Positions 1 through 12,088 of a stretch of 64,000 bases of DNA are shown piece by piece (positions within the stretch are counted from its first letter, which is position 1; the number at the start of each line of letters is the position of its first letter). The notes under the pieces are model-generated. The model made no database searches. It was not told the DNA's origin and worked only from the letters and a program-made list of their open reading frames with translations. The stretch covers positions 2,314,001-2,378,000 of the forward strand of contig NZ_QGTX01000001.1 of NCBI RefSeq assembly GCF_003182485.1. Reading direction: 5' to 3'. Made by a program: the position numbers and the translations under genes. The DNA comes from Geodermatophilus normandii. Its GTDB lineage: Bacteria; Actinomycetota; Actinomycetes; Mycobacteriales; Geodermatophilaceae.

Positions 1-367
1 GCATCGGCCCCACGGTGGAGGCGGCCACCAGGTGCACGAGCCACGGCGGCGTGGCGTCGCGGTCGCGCATCGCGTCGTAGCAGTAGTTCTCGCGGTCCTC
101 GCCGTCGGCGCCCTTGGCCGGGACGGCGCCCACGAACGCCGCGGACAGCTCCTCGTCGGGGTGGGCCCGCCACGACAGCGGCACGAGGTAGGTCTCGCCC
201 GCGCCGTCGGCGTAGGTCACCCGGACCCGGTGCACCGACAGGACGGGCTCGGACCGCGAGAGGAAGAAGCCGTCCTCGCTGACGTCGGCCCACTCGCGGC
301 CCTTGCCCCCGAACCAGCGCTGGTGCGGCATCCACTCGCGCAGGACGTCGGTCAGGGCCTTGCTCAT
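1..367 (-). CDS. mak: Maltokinase (N-terminal part, gene runs off the left edge)
   Basis: Only the first 122 codons are in the window. The product should phosphorylate maltose with ATP to maltose-1-phosphate, the donor for GlgE. The visible N-terminus ([25 protein letters not shown] then ..[13 protein letters not shown]) matches the N-terminal cap domain of actinobacterial maltokinases (Mak/Pep2), which precedes an aminoglycoside-phosphotransferase-like kinase fold not visible here. The ATG at 367-365 overlaps the treS stop by 4 nt (ATGA), so translation is probably coupled. In many actinobacteria Mak follows or is fused to TreS, which supports the call. Catalytic residues lie outside the window. 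Confidence 0.85.
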   Translation of the reverse strand, partial: MSKALTDVLREWMPHQRWFGGKGREWADVSEDGFFLSRSEPVLSVHRVRVTYADGAGETYLVPLSWRAHPDEELSAAFVGAVPAKGADGEDRENYCYDAMRDRDATPPWLVHLVAASTVGPM

Positions 368-2214
368 GCGGGTCCTCCGGTGCTCGGCGGGACGTCGTCG
401 CCCGTCCTGGTGTCGCTGTCTCCGGGGATCTCCTCGGCCTCGCTGACCAGGCCGGCGGCCAGCAGGGAGTCGGCGACCGGGCTGGTGGCGGCGGTGTCGG
501 GTCCGGCGGGCTCCTCGACCGGCTCCACCGGGCGGGACAGCTCGAACCAGTAGAAGCCGTGGCCGGCGAGGGTGAGCATGTAGGGCAGCACGCCGATCTG
601 CGGGAACTCGACCCGGCCGGTCAGCTCGATCGGCGTGTGGCCCTCGAAGCGGCGCAGGTCGAGCTCCACCGGCTGGGGGAAGCGGGAGAGGTTGTTGACG
701 CACAGCACGACGTCGTCGCCGAACTCGCGGACGAACGACAGCACCGTGGGGTTGCGCGAGCCGATCTCCTCGTAGGTCCCCAGGCCGAAGGTCGGGTGCT
801 CCTTGCGGACGGCGATCATCCGGCGGATCCACTGCAGCATCGAGTTGGTGTTGCGCAGCTGCGACTCGACGTTGGTGGTCTGGTAGCCGTAGACCGGGTC
901 CTGGTTCAGCGGCAGGTACATCCGCTGCGGGTCGGCGGTGGAGAAGCCGCCGTTGCGGTCCGGCGTCCACTGCATCGGGGTGCGGACGCCGTCGCGGTCA
1001 CCGAGCCAGATGTTGTCGCCCATCCCGATCTCGTCGCCGTAGTACAGGACCGGCGACCCGGGCAGGCTGAACAGCAGCGCGTTGAACAGCTCGAGGGTGT
1101 TGAGGTCGTTCTCCAGCAGCGGCGCCAGCCGGCGGCGGATGCCGATGTTGGCCTTCATGCGGGGGTCCTTGGCGTACTCCGCCCACATGTAGTCGCGCTC
1201 CTCGTCGGTGACCATCTCGAGGGTCAGCTCGTCGTGGTTGCGCAGGAAGATGCCCCACTGGCAGTTGTCGGGGATCGGCGGCGTCTGCGCCATGATCTCC
1301 GAGATCGGGAACCGCTGCTCCCGGCGGGCGGCCATGAACAGGCGCGGCATCACCGGGAAGTGGAAGGCCATCTGGCACTCGTCGCCGTCCTCGCCGAAGT
1401 ACTCGACGACGTCGGCCGGCCACTGGTTGGCCTCGCACAGCAGCACGCGGTCGGGGTAGTCCGCGTCGACCACCTTGCGGACGTGCTTGAGGAACTCGTG
1501 GGTCTTGGGCAGGTTCTCGCCGTTGGTCCCCTCCTCCTCGAACAGGTAGGGGACGGCGTCGAGGCGGAAGCCGTCGATGCCCAGGTCCAGCCAGTAGCGC
1601 AGGGCGTCGATGACCGCCTCCTGCACCGCCGGGTTCTCGAAGTTGAGGTCGGGCTGGTGGGAGAAGAAGCGGTGCCAGAAGTACTGCTTGCGCACCGGGT
1701 CGAACGTCCAGTTCGAGCTCTCGGTGTCGACGAAGATGATCCGCGCGTCGGCGTAGCCGGTGTCGTCGTCGGCCCACACGTAGAAGTCGCCGTAGGGGCC
1801 CTCGGGGTCACTGCGGCTGGCCTGGAACCAGGGGTGCTGGTCCGAGGTGTGGTTCATGACGAAGTCGATGATCACGCGGATGCCCCGCTGGTGGGCGGCG
1901 GCCAGGAACTCCTTGAAGTCCTGGATGTCACCGAACTCCGGCAGGACGGCGGTGTAGTCGCTGACGTCGTAGCCGCCGTCGCGCAGGGGCGAGGCGAAGA
2001 ACGGCGGCAGCCACAGGCAGTCGACGCCGAGCCACTGCAGGTAGTCGAGCTTGTCCATCATCCCGCGCAGGTCGCCGACGCCGTCGGCGTTGCTGTCGGC
2101 GAAGCCACGGACCAGGACCTCGTAGAACACGGCGCGCTTGAACCACAGGGGGTCGGTGCCCCGCGGTGGCAGCGCGGAGCCCCCGTCGGGGGAGTGGGGC
2201 ACGGGGAGCGTCAT
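364..2214 (-). CDS. treS: Trehalose synthase (maltose alpha-D-glucosyltransferase)
   Basis: 616-aa GH13 enzyme interconverting trehalose and maltose in the cytoplasm. The (beta/alpha)8 barrel motifs are intact: [13 protein letters not shown] near residue 120, [10 protein letters not shown] with the expected nucleophile Asp219, LLCEANQ with the acid/base Glu261, and FLRNHDELT with the third carboxylate. Length fits the family (about 550-620 aa without a fused maltokinase). The ATG at 2214 lies 46 bp after glgE and the stop overlaps the maltokinase start, so glgE-treS-mak read as one operon: TreS makes maltose, Mak phosphorylates it, GlgE polymerises it. The C-terminal 60 residues are Pro/Ala/Glu-rich and probably disordered. 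Confidence 0.95.
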   Translation of the reverse strand: MTLPVPHSPDGGSALPPRGTDPLWFKRAVFYEVLVRGFADSNADGVGDLRGMMDKLDYLQWLGVDCLWLPPFFASPLRDGGYDVSDYTAVLPEFGDIQDFKEFLAAAHQRGIRVIIDFVMNHTSDQHPWFQASRSDPEGPYGDFYVWADDDTGYADARIIFVDTESSNWTFDPVRKQYFWHRFFSHQPDLNFENPAVQEAVIDALRYWLDLGIDGFRLDAVPYLFEEEGTNGENLPKTHEFLKHVRKVVDADYPDRVLLCEANQWPADVVEYFGEDGDECQMAFHFPVMPRLFMAARREQRFPISEIMAQTPPIPDNCQWGIFLRNHDELTLEMVTDEERDYMWAEYAKDPRMKANIGIRRRLAPLLENDLNTLELFNALLFSLPGSPVLYYGDEIGMGDNIWLGDRDGVRTPMQWTPDRNGGFSTADPQRMYLPLNQDPVYGYQTTNVESQLRNTNSMLQWIRRMIAVRKEHPTFGLGTYEEIGSRNPTVLSFVREFGDDVVLCVNNLSRFPQPVELDLRRFEGHTPIELTGRVEFPQIGVLPYMLTLAGHGFYWFELSRPVEPVEEPAGPDTAATSPVADSLLAAGLVSEAEEIPGDSDTRTGDDVPPSTGGPA

Positions 2215-2260
2215 CGGTGCGGGGAGCCCTCGCGAGTCGTCGGGACGTGGGGAAGAGGGG

Positions 2261-4288
2261 TCAGCGGACCGGCGGCGGCCAGGTCACCGGCCGGGGGAGG
2301 TGGACCGAGAACACGTGCGCCGGCTCCCAGTAGGGGTCGAGCTCGACGTAGTTGAACTGGCCCCAGTCGTAGCGGGCGCCGGTGATCTCGTCGGTGACGG
2401 CGAACCGCTCGTGCCAGTCCAGCCCGAGGGTGGGCATGTCCAGCGACGTCGTCCCGATCTGCCGGTTGGCGCTGTCGAGGGCGCAGACGACGAGGACGGC
2501 GTCCTGCGAGCCCGGGTCGGTCTTGGAGAAGCAGATCAGGTTCGGGTTGTCGACGGCGTGGAAGCGCAACGTCCGCAGCTGCTGCAGCGCCGGGTGCGCC
2601 CGCCGGACCTCGTTGAGCCGGCGCAGGTAGGGCGCGAGGCTGCGGCCGGCCGCCTCGGCGCCGGCCCAGTCGCGCGGCCGCAGCCGGTACTTCTCGCTGT
2701 CGAGGTACTCCTCGCTGCCCGGGCGCACCGCCACGTGCTCGTAGAGCTCGTACCCGGAGTAGACGCCCCAGGTCGGGCTCATCATCGCCGCGAGCACCGC
2801 GCGGATCTTGAACATCGGCGGCCCGCCGTACTGCAGGCTCGCGTGCAGGATGTCCGGGGTGTTCACGAAGAAGTTCGGCCGCATGTAGTGCGCGTTGGTC
2901 GCCAGCTCGCGGCCGTACTCCTCGATCTCCGCCCGCGCGGTCCGCCAGGTGAAGTACGTGTAGGACTGGGTGAACCCGATCCGCGCGAGCTGGTGCATCA
3001 TCGCCGGCCGGGTGAAGGCCTCGGCGAGGAAGAGCACGTCGGGGTCGGTCTCCTTGACCTTCCAGATCAGCCAGTGCCAGAAGTCCAGCGGCTTGGTGTG
3101 CGGGTTGTCGACGCGGAAGATGCGCACCCCGGCGTCCATCCAGACGCGCACCACCCGCAGCACCTCGGCGTAGAGGCCCTCGGGGTCGTTGTCGAAGTTG
3201 ATCGGGTAGATGTCCTGGTACTTCTTCGGCGGGTTCTCCGCGTAGGCGATCGTCCCGTCGGGCTTGGTGGTGAACCACTCGGGGTGCTCCGCGACCCACG
3301 GGTGGTCCGGCGCGGCCTGCAGCGCGAGGTCGAGCGCAACCTCCATGCCCAGGCCCCGGGTGCGGGTCACGAAGGCCCGGAAGTCCTCCATCGTGCCCAG
3401 CTGCGGGTGGACGGCGTCGTGGCCGCCCTCGGCGCTGCCGATGGCCCACGGGGAGCCGACGTCGTCGGGGCCGATCTCGTGCGGGTTGCCGCCGGGGAAC
3501 TGCGCGGTGTTGGGGCCCTTGCGGTTGACCGTGCCGATCGGGTGGACCGGAGGCAGGTAGACGACGTCGAAGCCCATCTCGGCCACCGCGGGCAGCCGGT
3601 CGGACGCGGTCCGGAACGTCCCGTGCGTCGGGACGCCGCCCACGACCGGGCCCTCGGAGCGGGGGAAGAACTCGTACCAGGAGCCGTACAGCGCGCGGGG
3701 GCGGTCCACCCACACCTCGTACTCCGGCGTCGGCGTGACCAGCTCGCGCACGGGGTGCTCGTCGAGGTACCGCTGCAGCCCCGTGGCCAGCGCGGGCGCC
3801 ACCCGGTCGTGCAGCGTGCGGGAGGTGTCGCGCAGCGCGGTCACCGCCTCGGTGACCCGGTCGCGCCACTCCGCGTCGGCGTCCGCGGCCACCCGCTCCA
3901 GGAGGCGGGCGCCCTCCTCGAGGTCGTTGGCCAGCTCCCCGGGGCCCTGGCCGGCCTCGATCTTCACCTCGACGGCGTGGTGCCAGGTGGCCAGCGGGTC
4001 GCTCCACGCCTCGACGCGGAAGGTCCAGCGGCCCTCCCGGTCGGGCACGACGGTGGTGAGCCAGCGGTCGGGCTCCTCGCCGTAGCGGCGCATCCGGTTG
4101 AGCGGCCCGCGGGTGCCGTCGGGAGCGGTCCAGACGACGTCGGCCGCGACGGCGTCGTGGCCCTCGCGGAACACGGTGGCGGTGACCGGCAGGTGCTCGC
4201 CGACCACGGCACGGGCCGAGAAGGACCCGCAGGACACGACGGGGGCGACATCGGTGATGCCGAGGCGGAGGTCAGCGCGGCGAGTCAT
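2261..4288 (-). CDS. glgE: Alpha-1,4-glucan:maltose-1-phosphate maltosyltransferase
   Basis: 675-aa GH13_3 enzyme that transfers maltosyl units from alpha-maltose-1-phosphate to linear alpha-1,4-glucan. Family architecture is complete: N-terminal beta-sandwich, helical insert (about residues 110-190), catalytic barrel and C-terminal domain. The nucleophile is Asp394 in [12 protein letters not shown], the acid/base Glu is in [10 protein letters not shown] and the third Asp in FVNTPDILH; the Asp394 numbering coincides with that remembered for Streptomyces GlgE. Typical signatures [11 protein letters not shown] and [14 protein letters not shown] are present. It is the first gene of the leftward operon, with a leaderless-type -10 at 4301-4296. 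No glycogen synthase or branching enzyme is in the window; glgB may lie beyond the left edge. Confidence 0.96.
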   Translation of the reverse strand: MTRRADLRLGITDVAPVVSCGSFSARAVVGEHLPVTATVFREGHDAVAADVVWTAPDGTRGPLNRMRRYGEEPDRWLTTVVPDREGRWTFRVEAWSDPLATWHHAVEVKIEAGQGPGELANDLEEGARLLERVAADADAEWRDRVTEAVTALRDTSRTLHDRVAPALATGLQRYLDEHPVRELVTPTPEYEVWVDRPRALYGSWYEFFPRSEGPVVGGVPTHGTFRTASDRLPAVAEMGFDVVYLPPVHPIGTVNRKGPNTAQFPGGNPHEIGPDDVGSPWAIGSAEGGHDAVHPQLGTMEDFRAFVTRTRGLGMEVALDLALQAAPDHPWVAEHPEWFTTKPDGTIAYAENPPKKYQDIYPINFDNDPEGLYAEVLRVVRVWMDAGVRIFRVDNPHTKPLDFWHWLIWKVKETDPDVLFLAEAFTRPAMMHQLARIGFTQSYTYFTWRTARAEIEEYGRELATNAHYMRPNFFVNTPDILHASLQYGGPPMFKIRAVLAAMMSPTWGVYSGYELYEHVAVRPGSEEYLDSEKYRLRPRDWAGAEAAGRSLAPYLRRLNEVRRAHPALQQLRTLRFHAVDNPNLICFSKTDPGSQDAVLVVCALDSANRQIGTTSLDMPTLGLDWHERFAVTDEITGARYDWGQFNYVELDPYWEPAHVFSVHLPRPVTWPPPVR

Positions 4289-4301
4289 CCCGGCAACGCT
4301 A
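4289..4301 (-). promoter_or_regulatory. Leaderless-type promoter of glgE
   Basis: On the minus strand TAGCGT (4301-4296) ends 7 nt before the glgE ATG at 4288. A transcript starting the usual 6-7 nt after the -10 would begin at the start codon. No clear -35 is seen. Confidence 0.6.
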
Positions 4302-4411
4302 TCCAGGTCGGGGACCGGTCACACCTCGGCCGCGGGGGCGGTCGGCCCGGTGCCGGGGCCCGCGGCGGCGGGAGCGCGAGCCGCGAGGGGCGGTGAGGTC
4401 CTCCCGCTGAC

Positions 4412-4423
4412 TAGTCTCCCCCC
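4412..4423 (+). promoter_or_regulatory. Leaderless-type promoter of glgP
   Basis: TAGTCT (4412-4417) followed by six Cs and then GTG at 4424. It faces the glgE promoter: the two -10 elements are 110 bp apart in a 135-bp divergent region, so glucan synthesis and breakdown genes could share control. Confidence 0.6.
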
Positions 4424-6973
4424 GTGCGAGCACTGCGTCGGTTCACCGTCCGTGCGGCCCTCCCCGAGGCCCTCACGCCGCTGTCCCAGCTGGTCATGAA
4501 CCTCCGCTGGTCGTGGCACGCCGAGACCCGCGACCTGTTCGAGGCGCTGGACCCGGAGCTGTGGCGCGCCTGCGGCAACGACCCGGTCAAGGTCCTCGGC
4601 GAGGTGTCGGCCGAGCGGCTGGCCACGCTGTCGAACGACCGCCGGTTCCTGCGCCGGCTGAAGGACGTCGTCGACGACCTCGACGACTACCTGTCCTCCC
4701 CGCACTGGTACCAGTCGCTGGGACCGGACGCGCCGGGCAGCATCGCCTACTTCTCCGCCGAGTTCGGCATCACCGAGGTGCTGCCGCAGTACTCCGGGGG
4801 CCTGGGCATCCTCGCCGGCGACCACCTCAAGGCCGCCTCCGACCTCGGTGTCCCGCTGATCGGCGTCGGGCTGCTCTACCGGGCCGGCTACTTCGAGCAG
4901 GGGCTGTCGGCCGACGGGTGGCAGCTCGAGCACTACCCGGCGCTGGACCCGCACGGCCTGCCGGTCAAGCTGCTGCGCCAGCCCGACGGGTCGGCCGTCG
5001 TCATCACCGTGCCGCTGCCCGAGGGCCGCACCCTGCACGCGCACGTGTGGCGGGCCCAGGTGGGCCGGGTCTCGCTGCTGCTGCTCGACAGCGACATCGA
5101 GGAGAACGCCCCGGCCGAGCGCGGGGTCACCGACCGGCTCTACGGCGGCGACGAGGACCACCGCCTGCGCCAGGAGATGCTGCTCGGCATCGGCGGCGTC
5201 CGGGCGGTGCGCGCCTACTGCCAGCTCACCGGCACCCCGCAGCCGGAGGTCTTCCACGCCAACGAGGGCCACGCCGGCTTCCAGGGCGTCGAGCGGATCC
5301 GCGAGCTCACCGAGTCGCACGGGCTGTCCTTCGCCGAGGCGCTGCAGGCGGTCCGCGCCGGCACCGTGTTCACCACGCACACGCCGGTCCCGGCCGGCAT
5401 CGACCGCTTCCCGCGGGCGCTCATCGAGCGCTACTTCGCCGGCTTCGGCGTCCCGCTGGAGCACCTCATCCCGCTGGGCGGCGAGGACGACCCGTCGAAG
5501 TTCAACATGGCGCACATGGGCCTGCGGCTGGGCCAGCGCGCCAACGGCGTGAGCCGGCTGCACGGGCACGTCAGCCGGTCGATGTTCAGCGACCTGTGGC
5601 CCGGCTTCGACGAGGGCGACGTCCCGATCAGCTCGATCACCAACGGCGTGCACGCGCCCACCTGGACCGCCCGGGAGCTGGTGGAGCTGGGCACCCAGAC
5701 CTCCAGCGGCGGCGACCCGTCCGAGGGCTCCTGGCCGGCGTCCTTCGACGGCGTCGACCGCATCCCGGCCCTGGAGCTGTGGAACACCCGCCGGATGCTG
5801 CGCGGCCGGCTGGTCGAGGAGGTCCGCCGCCGGCTGCGGGAGACGGCGCTCTCGCGCGGGGCGGCCGAGGCCGAGGTCGGCTGGACCGACTCCGCGTTCG
5901 ACCCCGACGTCCTCACCATCGGCTTCGCCCGCCGGGTGCCCTCCTACAAGCGGCTGACGCTCATGCTGCGTGACCCCGAGCGGCTGCGGGCGCTGCTGCT
6001 CGACCCCGACCGGCCGATCCAGCTGGTCATCGCCGGCAAGAGCCACCCGGCCGACGACGGCGGCAAGCAGCTGATCCAGCAGATGGTGAAGTTCGCCGAC
6101 GACCCGGCCATCCGGCACCGGATCGCCTTCCTCCCCGGCTACGACATCGGGATGGCGCGCTACCTCTACTGGGGCTGCGACGTCTGGCTGAACAACCCGC
6201 TGCGGCCGCTGGAGGCCTGCGGCACCTCGGGCATGAAGGCGGCGCTCAACGGCGGGCTCAACCTCTCCATCCGCGACGGCTGGTGGGACGAGTGGTTCGA
6301 CGGCCAGAACGGCTGGGCGATCCCGACCGCCGACGGCGTCACCGACCCCGACCGCCGCGACGACGTCGAGGCGCGGGCCATCTACGACCTGCTCTCCACC
6401 CAGGTGCTGCCGCGGTTCTACGAGACCGACCGCGACGGCATCCCCACCCGCTGGGTCGAGATGGTGCGGCACACGCTGCGCGGGACCGGCCCGAAGGTGC
6501 TGGCCACCCGGATGGTGCGCGACTACGTCGAGCAGCTGTACGTGCCGGCGGCGGGCTCGGCGCGGTCGATGTCCGACGGCGGGTACGCGCCGGCGCGCGA
6601 CGAGGCGCACTGGCGGGCGCACCTGCTGGAGAACTGGTCGAGCGTGCGGGTCGCGCACGTCGAGGCCACCGGCGCCGGCGACACCCCGGAGATCGGCTCG
6701 ACCCTCGCGCTGCGCGCGGAGGTGGAGCTGCCGCACCTCACCCCGGGCGACGTCGAGGTGCAGGCGGCCTACGGGCGGGTCGACGACGCCGACGGCCTGC
6801 ACGAGGTGACCACGGTGCCGATGCGGCACGAGCACACCGAGGGCTCGCGGCACTGGTTCACCGCGACCCTGCCGCTCGAGCGCACCGGCGCCTTCGGCTA
6901 CACCGTCCGCGTGCTGCCGCACTCCCAGCACCTCGCCGACCCCGCCGAACTCGGGCTCGTGCGCAGCGCCTGA
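4424..6973 (+). CDS. glgP: Alpha-glucan phosphorylase (GT35, actinobacterial long form)
   Basis: 849-aa phosphorylase releasing glucose-1-phosphate from alpha-1,4-glucan. The N-terminus (VRALRRFTVRAALPEALTPL then LVMNLRWSWHAETRDLFEALDP) is the DUF3417 segment typical of this phosphorylase type, followed by the SIAYFSAEFGITEVLPQYSGGLGILAGDH region. The PLP-binding lysine is Lys605 in GTSGMKAALNGG. The GTG start is chosen because it begins the conserved N-terminus and lies 6 nt after a -10. It diverges from glgE. Family members may prefer maltodextrins or other alpha-glucans; exact substrate is not visible. Confidence 0.93.
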   Translation: MRALRRFTVRAALPEALTPLSQLVMNLRWSWHAETRDLFEALDPELWRACGNDPVKVLGEVSAERLATLSNDRRFLRRLKDVVDDLDDYLSSPHWYQSLGPDAPGSIAYFSAEFGITEVLPQYSGGLGILAGDHLKAASDLGVPLIGVGLLYRAGYFEQGLSADGWQLEHYPALDPHGLPVKLLRQPDGSAVVITVPLPEGRTLHAHVWRAQVGRVSLLLLDSDIEENAPAERGVTDRLYGGDEDHRLRQEMLLGIGGVRAVRAYCQLTGTPQPEVFHANEGHAGFQGVERIRELTESHGLSFAEALQAVRAGTVFTTHTPVPAGIDRFPRALIERYFAGFGVPLEHLIPLGGEDDPSKFNMAHMGLRLGQRANGVSRLHGHVSRSMFSDLWPGFDEGDVPISSITNGVHAPTWTARELVELGTQTSSGGDPSEGSWPASFDGVDRIPALELWNTRRMLRGRLVEEVRRRLRETALSRGAAEAEVGWTDSAFDPDVLTIGFARRVPSYKRLTLMLRDPERLRALLLDPDRPIQLVIAGKSHPADDGGKQLIQQMVKFADDPAIRHRIAFLPGYDIGMARYLYWGCDVWLNNPLRPLEACGTSGMKAALNGGLNLSIRDGWWDEWFDGQNGWAIPTADGVTDPDRRDDVEARAIYDLLSTQVLPRFYETDRDGIPTRWVEMVRHTLRGTGPKVLATRMVRDYVEQLYVPAAGSARSMSDGGYAPARDEAHWRAHLLENWSSVRVAHVEATGAGDTPEIGSTLALRAEVELPHLTPGDVEVQAAYGRVDDADGLHEVTTVPMRHEHTEGSRHWFTATLPLERTGAFGYTVRVLPHSQHLADPAELGLVRSA

Positions 6974-7075
6974 GCCGCCGGGGACCCCACCCGTCACGCC
7001 GGTCGCAGCGTCCCCAGGGGGCGCGGCGAACGGCGTGGCGGTGCGGTGGGACCGCACAGCGCGCCCGGCTGTCAC

Positions 7076-7088
7076 TAGGCTGGCGCGC
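7076..7088 (+). promoter_or_regulatory. Leaderless-type promoter of the FHA gene
   Basis: TAGGCT (7076-7081) ends 7 nt before the ATG at 7089. This supports the ATG over the in-frame upstream GTG at 7035. Confidence 0.6.
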
Positions 7089-8087
7089 ATGCCCGACCGC
7101 TGTGAAGTCCTGCCCGGAGACGCCCTCGTGGCCCGTCGCGGCGGGGGACTGCTGTGGGTCGACGCGCCCGGCTCGCCGGCTCTGGTCGCCGCGCTGCACG
7201 CCTGCCTGGGTGTGTCCGGCCCCGGCGCCGACCGCGTCCTGGGGGCCGTGGCCGCCCAGGCGGCCGCGCTCGGTGGGGGCTCGGCCTCCTTCGCCCTGGT
7301 CCTGACCGACACCTCGGGCGGGTCGGGCACCGGCGTCGCGCTGTGGGCCGGCAAGGGCCAGCCGGCCGTCGACGGCGTCCCGGTCTCCGGCCAGCCGGCC
7401 GACGGCTGCAGCCTCGCCACCGGGTTCACGCTCGGGTCCACCCTCTACGTCGGTCCCGGCCAGGCCACGCCGCAGATGCCTCCGGGCGTCGCCTACGACC
7501 TCGTCGAGGGCGCGGTCCCCGGTTCGGGTGCGCTGCTGCAGCTGGCCGCCGCCGCGTCCGCCCAGGCCGCCGTCCCGCCGGCCACCCACACGCCGCCCTC
7601 GTCGTTCAGCGCCGGCTCGGACGCCGGCTTCGCCGCCGCACCGTCCTACGGCGCGCCCGTGGGGGGCTCGCCCTCCGGCCAGGGCGCGACCCGCCTCGAC
7701 GACGGCGGCGAGGAGACGGCGTTCTGGAAGCCCGACGCCGCCTCCGCGCCGGTGCTGCGCTTCGACGACGGCCTGGTCGTCACCGTCGACGAGGACCTCG
7801 TGCTCGGCCGCCGTCCCGACAGCCACGAGCTGGTGACCGCCGGCAACGCCCGCCCGGTGCCGATCGCCGACACGCAGAACGTGCTGTCCTCGGCGCACGC
7901 GGCCATCCAGCGCCAGGGCCGCGAGGTCACGCTGACCGACCTCGGCTCGCTCAACGGCACGCACGTCGCCGGGCCCGAGGCCACCGAGTGGACCCAGCTC
8001 GAGCCCGGCGTCGCCCACCCGCTCTCCGACGGCGACCGCCTCCTCCTCGGGTGGACGGTCATCACCTACGAGCAGCCCACCGACTAG
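7089..8087 (+). CDS. FHA-domain protein
   Basis: 332-aa predicted cytoplasmic protein. The C-terminal third (residues about 225-330) is a forkhead-associated domain, with VLGRRPDSHELV at the phosphothreonine-binding loop, VLSSAHAAIQRQ and LGSLNGTHVAG. The FHA core Arg, Ser-x-x-His and Asn-Gly positions are recognisable. Residues 1-165 form an uncharacterised globular region rich in Gly/Ala and are followed by a Ser/Pro-rich linker (about 165-215). Such proteins bind phosphothreonine on Ser/Thr-kinase substrates; a damaged receptor kinase lies 8 kb away, but nothing links them directly. It converges with glgX across a strong hairpin. The N-terminal family is not recognised. Confidence 0.85.
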   Translation: MPDRCEVLPGDALVARRGGGLLWVDAPGSPALVAALHACLGVSGPGADRVLGAVAAQAAALGGGSASFALVLTDTSGGSGTGVALWAGKGQPAVDGVPVSGQPADGCSLATGFTLGSTLYVGPGQATPQMPPGVAYDLVEGAVPGSGALLQLAAAASAQAAVPPATHTPPSSFSAGSDAGFAAAPSYGAPVGGSPSGQGATRLDDGGEETAFWKPDAASAPVLRFDDGLVVTVDEDLVLGRRPDSHELVTAGNARPVPIADTQNVLSSAHAAIQRQGREVTLTDLGSLNGTHVAGPEATEWTQLEPGVAHPLSDGDRLLLGWTVITYEQPTD

Positions 8088-8099
8088 GCACGTGGTACA

Positions 8100-8137
8100 C
8101 ACCGGGCCCGGACCCCCTCGGGGGACCGGGCCCGGTG
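8100..8137 (+). terminator. Terminator hairpin after the FHA gene
   Basis: Arms CACCGGGCCCGG and CCGGGCCCGGTG surround CCCCC-TC-GGGGG with one A/A mismatch, giving a near-perfect 38-nt hairpin 12 nt after the stop. There is no U-tract, as is usual in GC-rich actinobacteria. Confidence 0.7.
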
Positions 8138-8201
8138 CCGTCTCGGGGGCGGGCAGCGGCGTCCTGGGGGCGGGCAGTGCCGTCCTGGCTCACCGTGGCG
8201 T

Positions 8202-8255
8202 GTCCCGGCTCAGCGTCGACGGTGAGCCGGGACGCAGCACGATCAGGTCACCTGA

Positions 8256-8257
<2 letters not shown>
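8202..8257 (-). terminator. Hairpins downstream of glgX
   Basis: An 11-bp stem (8202-8212 with 8223-8233, GTCCCGGCTCA / TGAGCCGGGAC) and an 8-bp inverted repeat GATCAGGT-c-ACCTGATC (8241-8257) at the glgX stop. The remaining 8138-8201 carries two imperfect direct copies of a GGGGGCGGGCAG-containing unit. Confidence 0.6.
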
Positions 8258-10397
<2,140 letters not shown>

Positions 10398-10461
10398 CCG
10401 GCGATCCTGCCAACAGATGCGCCTGTCGGCCGTCAGGGGAGCGGGTTGGTTGGATGGGGTC

Positions 10462-11274
10462 GTGTCGAGCAGTCCCGCCGTCAGCGGAGCAGAGCCCGTC
10501 GTCCGGATGCGCGGCGTGGACGTCGTCCGCGGGCAGTCGCACCTGCTGCGGGGGGTGGACTGGACGGTCACGCCCGAGCAGCGCTGGGTGGTGCTCGGGC
10601 CCAACGGCGCCGGGAAGACGACGCTGCTGCAGCTGGCCGGTGCGCTCATGCACCCGACCCGCGGCGAGGTGGAGCTGCTCGGCGAGACGATGGGCGCGGT
10701 CGACGTCTTCGAGCTGCGCCCGCGCATCGGCGTGACCAGCGCGGCGCTGGCGCAGCGGATCGAGCCGGGGGAGCGCACCGGCGACGTCGTCCTCTCCGCC
10801 GGGTACGCCGTCGTCGGCCGGGGGCGCGAGCGCTACGACATCCACGACCTCACCCGTGCCGCGCTGCTCATGCAGCAGTGGGGCGTGCAGGCGATCGCGC
10901 ACCGGCCCTTCGGCACGCTCAGCGAGGGCGAGCGCAAGCGGGTGCAGATCGCCCGGGCGCTCATGCCCGACCCCGAGCTGCTGCTGCTCGACGAGCCCGG
11001 CGCCGGGCTGGACCTGGGCGGCCGCGAGGACCTGGTCAGCCGGCTGTCGGACCTCGCCACCTACCTCTACGCCCCGGCACAGGTGCTGGTGACCCACCAC
11101 GTCGAGGAGATCCCGCCCGGCTACACCCACGCGCTGCTGCTGCGCGAGGGTGCGGTGGTGGCCTCCGGGCCGCTGTCGTCGGTGGTCACCGCCGAGGCGC
11201 TGTCGGAGACCTTCGGCCTGCCGCTGGCGCTCGAGCGCACCGCCGGCCGCTACACCGCCCGCCGCCGGGGCTGA
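10462..11274 (+). CDS. ABC transporter ATP-binding protein (orphan)
   Basis: 270-aa ABC ATPase with Walker A LGPNGAGKTTLL, signature LSEGERKRVQIARAL, Walker B LLLLDEPGAGLDLGG and switch histidine in LVTHHVEEIP. Its single compact domain resembles the YlmA/iron-complex group of ATPases. No permease or binding protein adjoins it, so the partner and substrate are unknown. The GTG at 10462 begins the domain about 13 residues before the ABC core; the frame is open further upstream, opposite glgX, but without similarity. A weak -10 (TTGGAT, 10450-10455) lies 6 nt upstream. The next gene begins 28 nt later with its own promoter. Confidence 0.85.
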   Translation: MSSSPAVSGAEPVVRMRGVDVVRGQSHLLRGVDWTVTPEQRWVVLGPNGAGKTTLLQLAGALMHPTRGEVELLGETMGAVDVFELRPRIGVTSAALAQRIEPGERTGDVVLSAGYAVVGRGRERYDIHDLTRAALLMQQWGVQAIAHRPFGTLSEGERKRVQIARALMPDPELLLLDEPGAGLDLGGREDLVSRLSDLATYLYAPAQVLVTHHVEEIPPGYTHALLLREGAVVASGPLSSVVTAEALSETFGLPLALERTAGRYTARRRG

Positions 11275-11289
11275 GCCCCACCGCGTGGC

Positions 11290-11302
11290 TAGGGTGCGCT
11301 GC
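11290..11302 (+). promoter_or_regulatory. Leaderless-type promoter of the enoyl-CoA hydratase gene
   Basis: TAGGGT (11290-11295) ends 7 nt before the ATG at 11303. Confidence 0.6.
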
Positions 11303-12088
11303 ATGGCAGCACCCGAGTTCGTGACCCTGTCGGTCGAGGACGGGGTGGGCACCGTCCGCCTCGACCGGCCCAAGATGAACGCCATCGACGAGCAGCTGTA
11401 CACCGAGGTGCGGGCCGCGGCGCTCGAGGCCACCGAGCGCGAGGACGTCCGCGCCGTGGTGATCTACGGCGGGGAGCGGGTGTTCGCCGCCGGGGCCGAC
11501 ATCAAGGCGATGTCCCGGCTGACCGGCGACTCGATGGTCGCGTGGGGGCGGGAGCTGACGCACAGCTTCACCACCGTGGCGCGCATCCCCAAGCCGGTCA
11601 TCGCCGCCATCACCGGCTACGCCCTCGGCGGCGGCTACGAGCTCGCCCTGTGCGCCGACTTCCGGATCATGGGCGCCGGGGCGAAGGTCGGCCAGCCCGA
11701 GATCCTCCTCGGGGTCATCCCCGGGGCCGGCGGCACGCAGCGGCTGGCCCGGCTGGTCGGCCCGGCCAAGGCCAAGGACCTCGTCTTCACCGGCCGGCAC
11801 GTCGGTGCCGAGGAGGCCCTCGAGATGGGCCTGGCCGACGCCGTCGTCCCCGACGCCGAGGTGTACTCGACGGCGGTGGCCATGGCACGCAGGTTCGCCG
11901 CCGGCCCGCCGCTCGCGCTCGCCGCGGCCAAGCAGGCGATCGACGAGGGTCTCGACGGGCCGATCGAGCAGGGGCTGGCGCTGGAGAGCCGGCTGTTCGC
12001 CGGGCTGTTCGACACCGAGGACCAGGCGACCGGGATGCGCTCGTTCCTCGAGAGCGGCCCCGGCAAGGCGACCTTCACCGGGCGCTGA
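11303..12088 (+). CDS. Enoyl-CoA hydratase/isomerase family protein
   Basis: 261-aa crotonase-fold enzyme. The CoA/oxyanion segment FAAGADIKAM, GYALGGGYELALCADF and QPEILLGVIPGAGGTQRLARLVG are all present. Both glutamates used by true 2-enoyl-CoA hydratases are conserved (in GYELAL and QPEILLG), so it is probably a hydratase adding water to trans-2-enoyl-CoA in beta-oxidation or a related degradation route. The length matches EchA-type proteins. Its position between an orphan ABC ATPase and an ABC importer gives no pathway hint; the etfBA genes 8 kb away would fit fatty-acid oxidation but are not in the same operon. Confidence 0.9.
   Translation: MAAPEFVTLSVEDGVGTVRLDRPKMNAIDEQLYTEVRAAALEATEREDVRAVVIYGGERVFAAGADIKAMSRLTGDSMVAWGRELTHSFTTVARIPKPVIAAITGYALGGGYELALCADFRIMGAGAKVGQPEILLGVIPGAGGTQRLARLVGPAKAKDLVFTGRHVGAEEALEMGLADAVVPDAEVYSTAVAMARRFAAGPPLALAAAKQAIDEGLDGPIEQGLALESRLFAGLFDTEDQATGMRSFLESGPGKATFTGR

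Noticed and set aside
8138..8201. Direct GGGGGCGGGCAG-containing repeats as a mobile-element end
   Set aside because: There are only two imperfect short copies and no transposase or target duplication; it is more likely a by-product of the terminator region.
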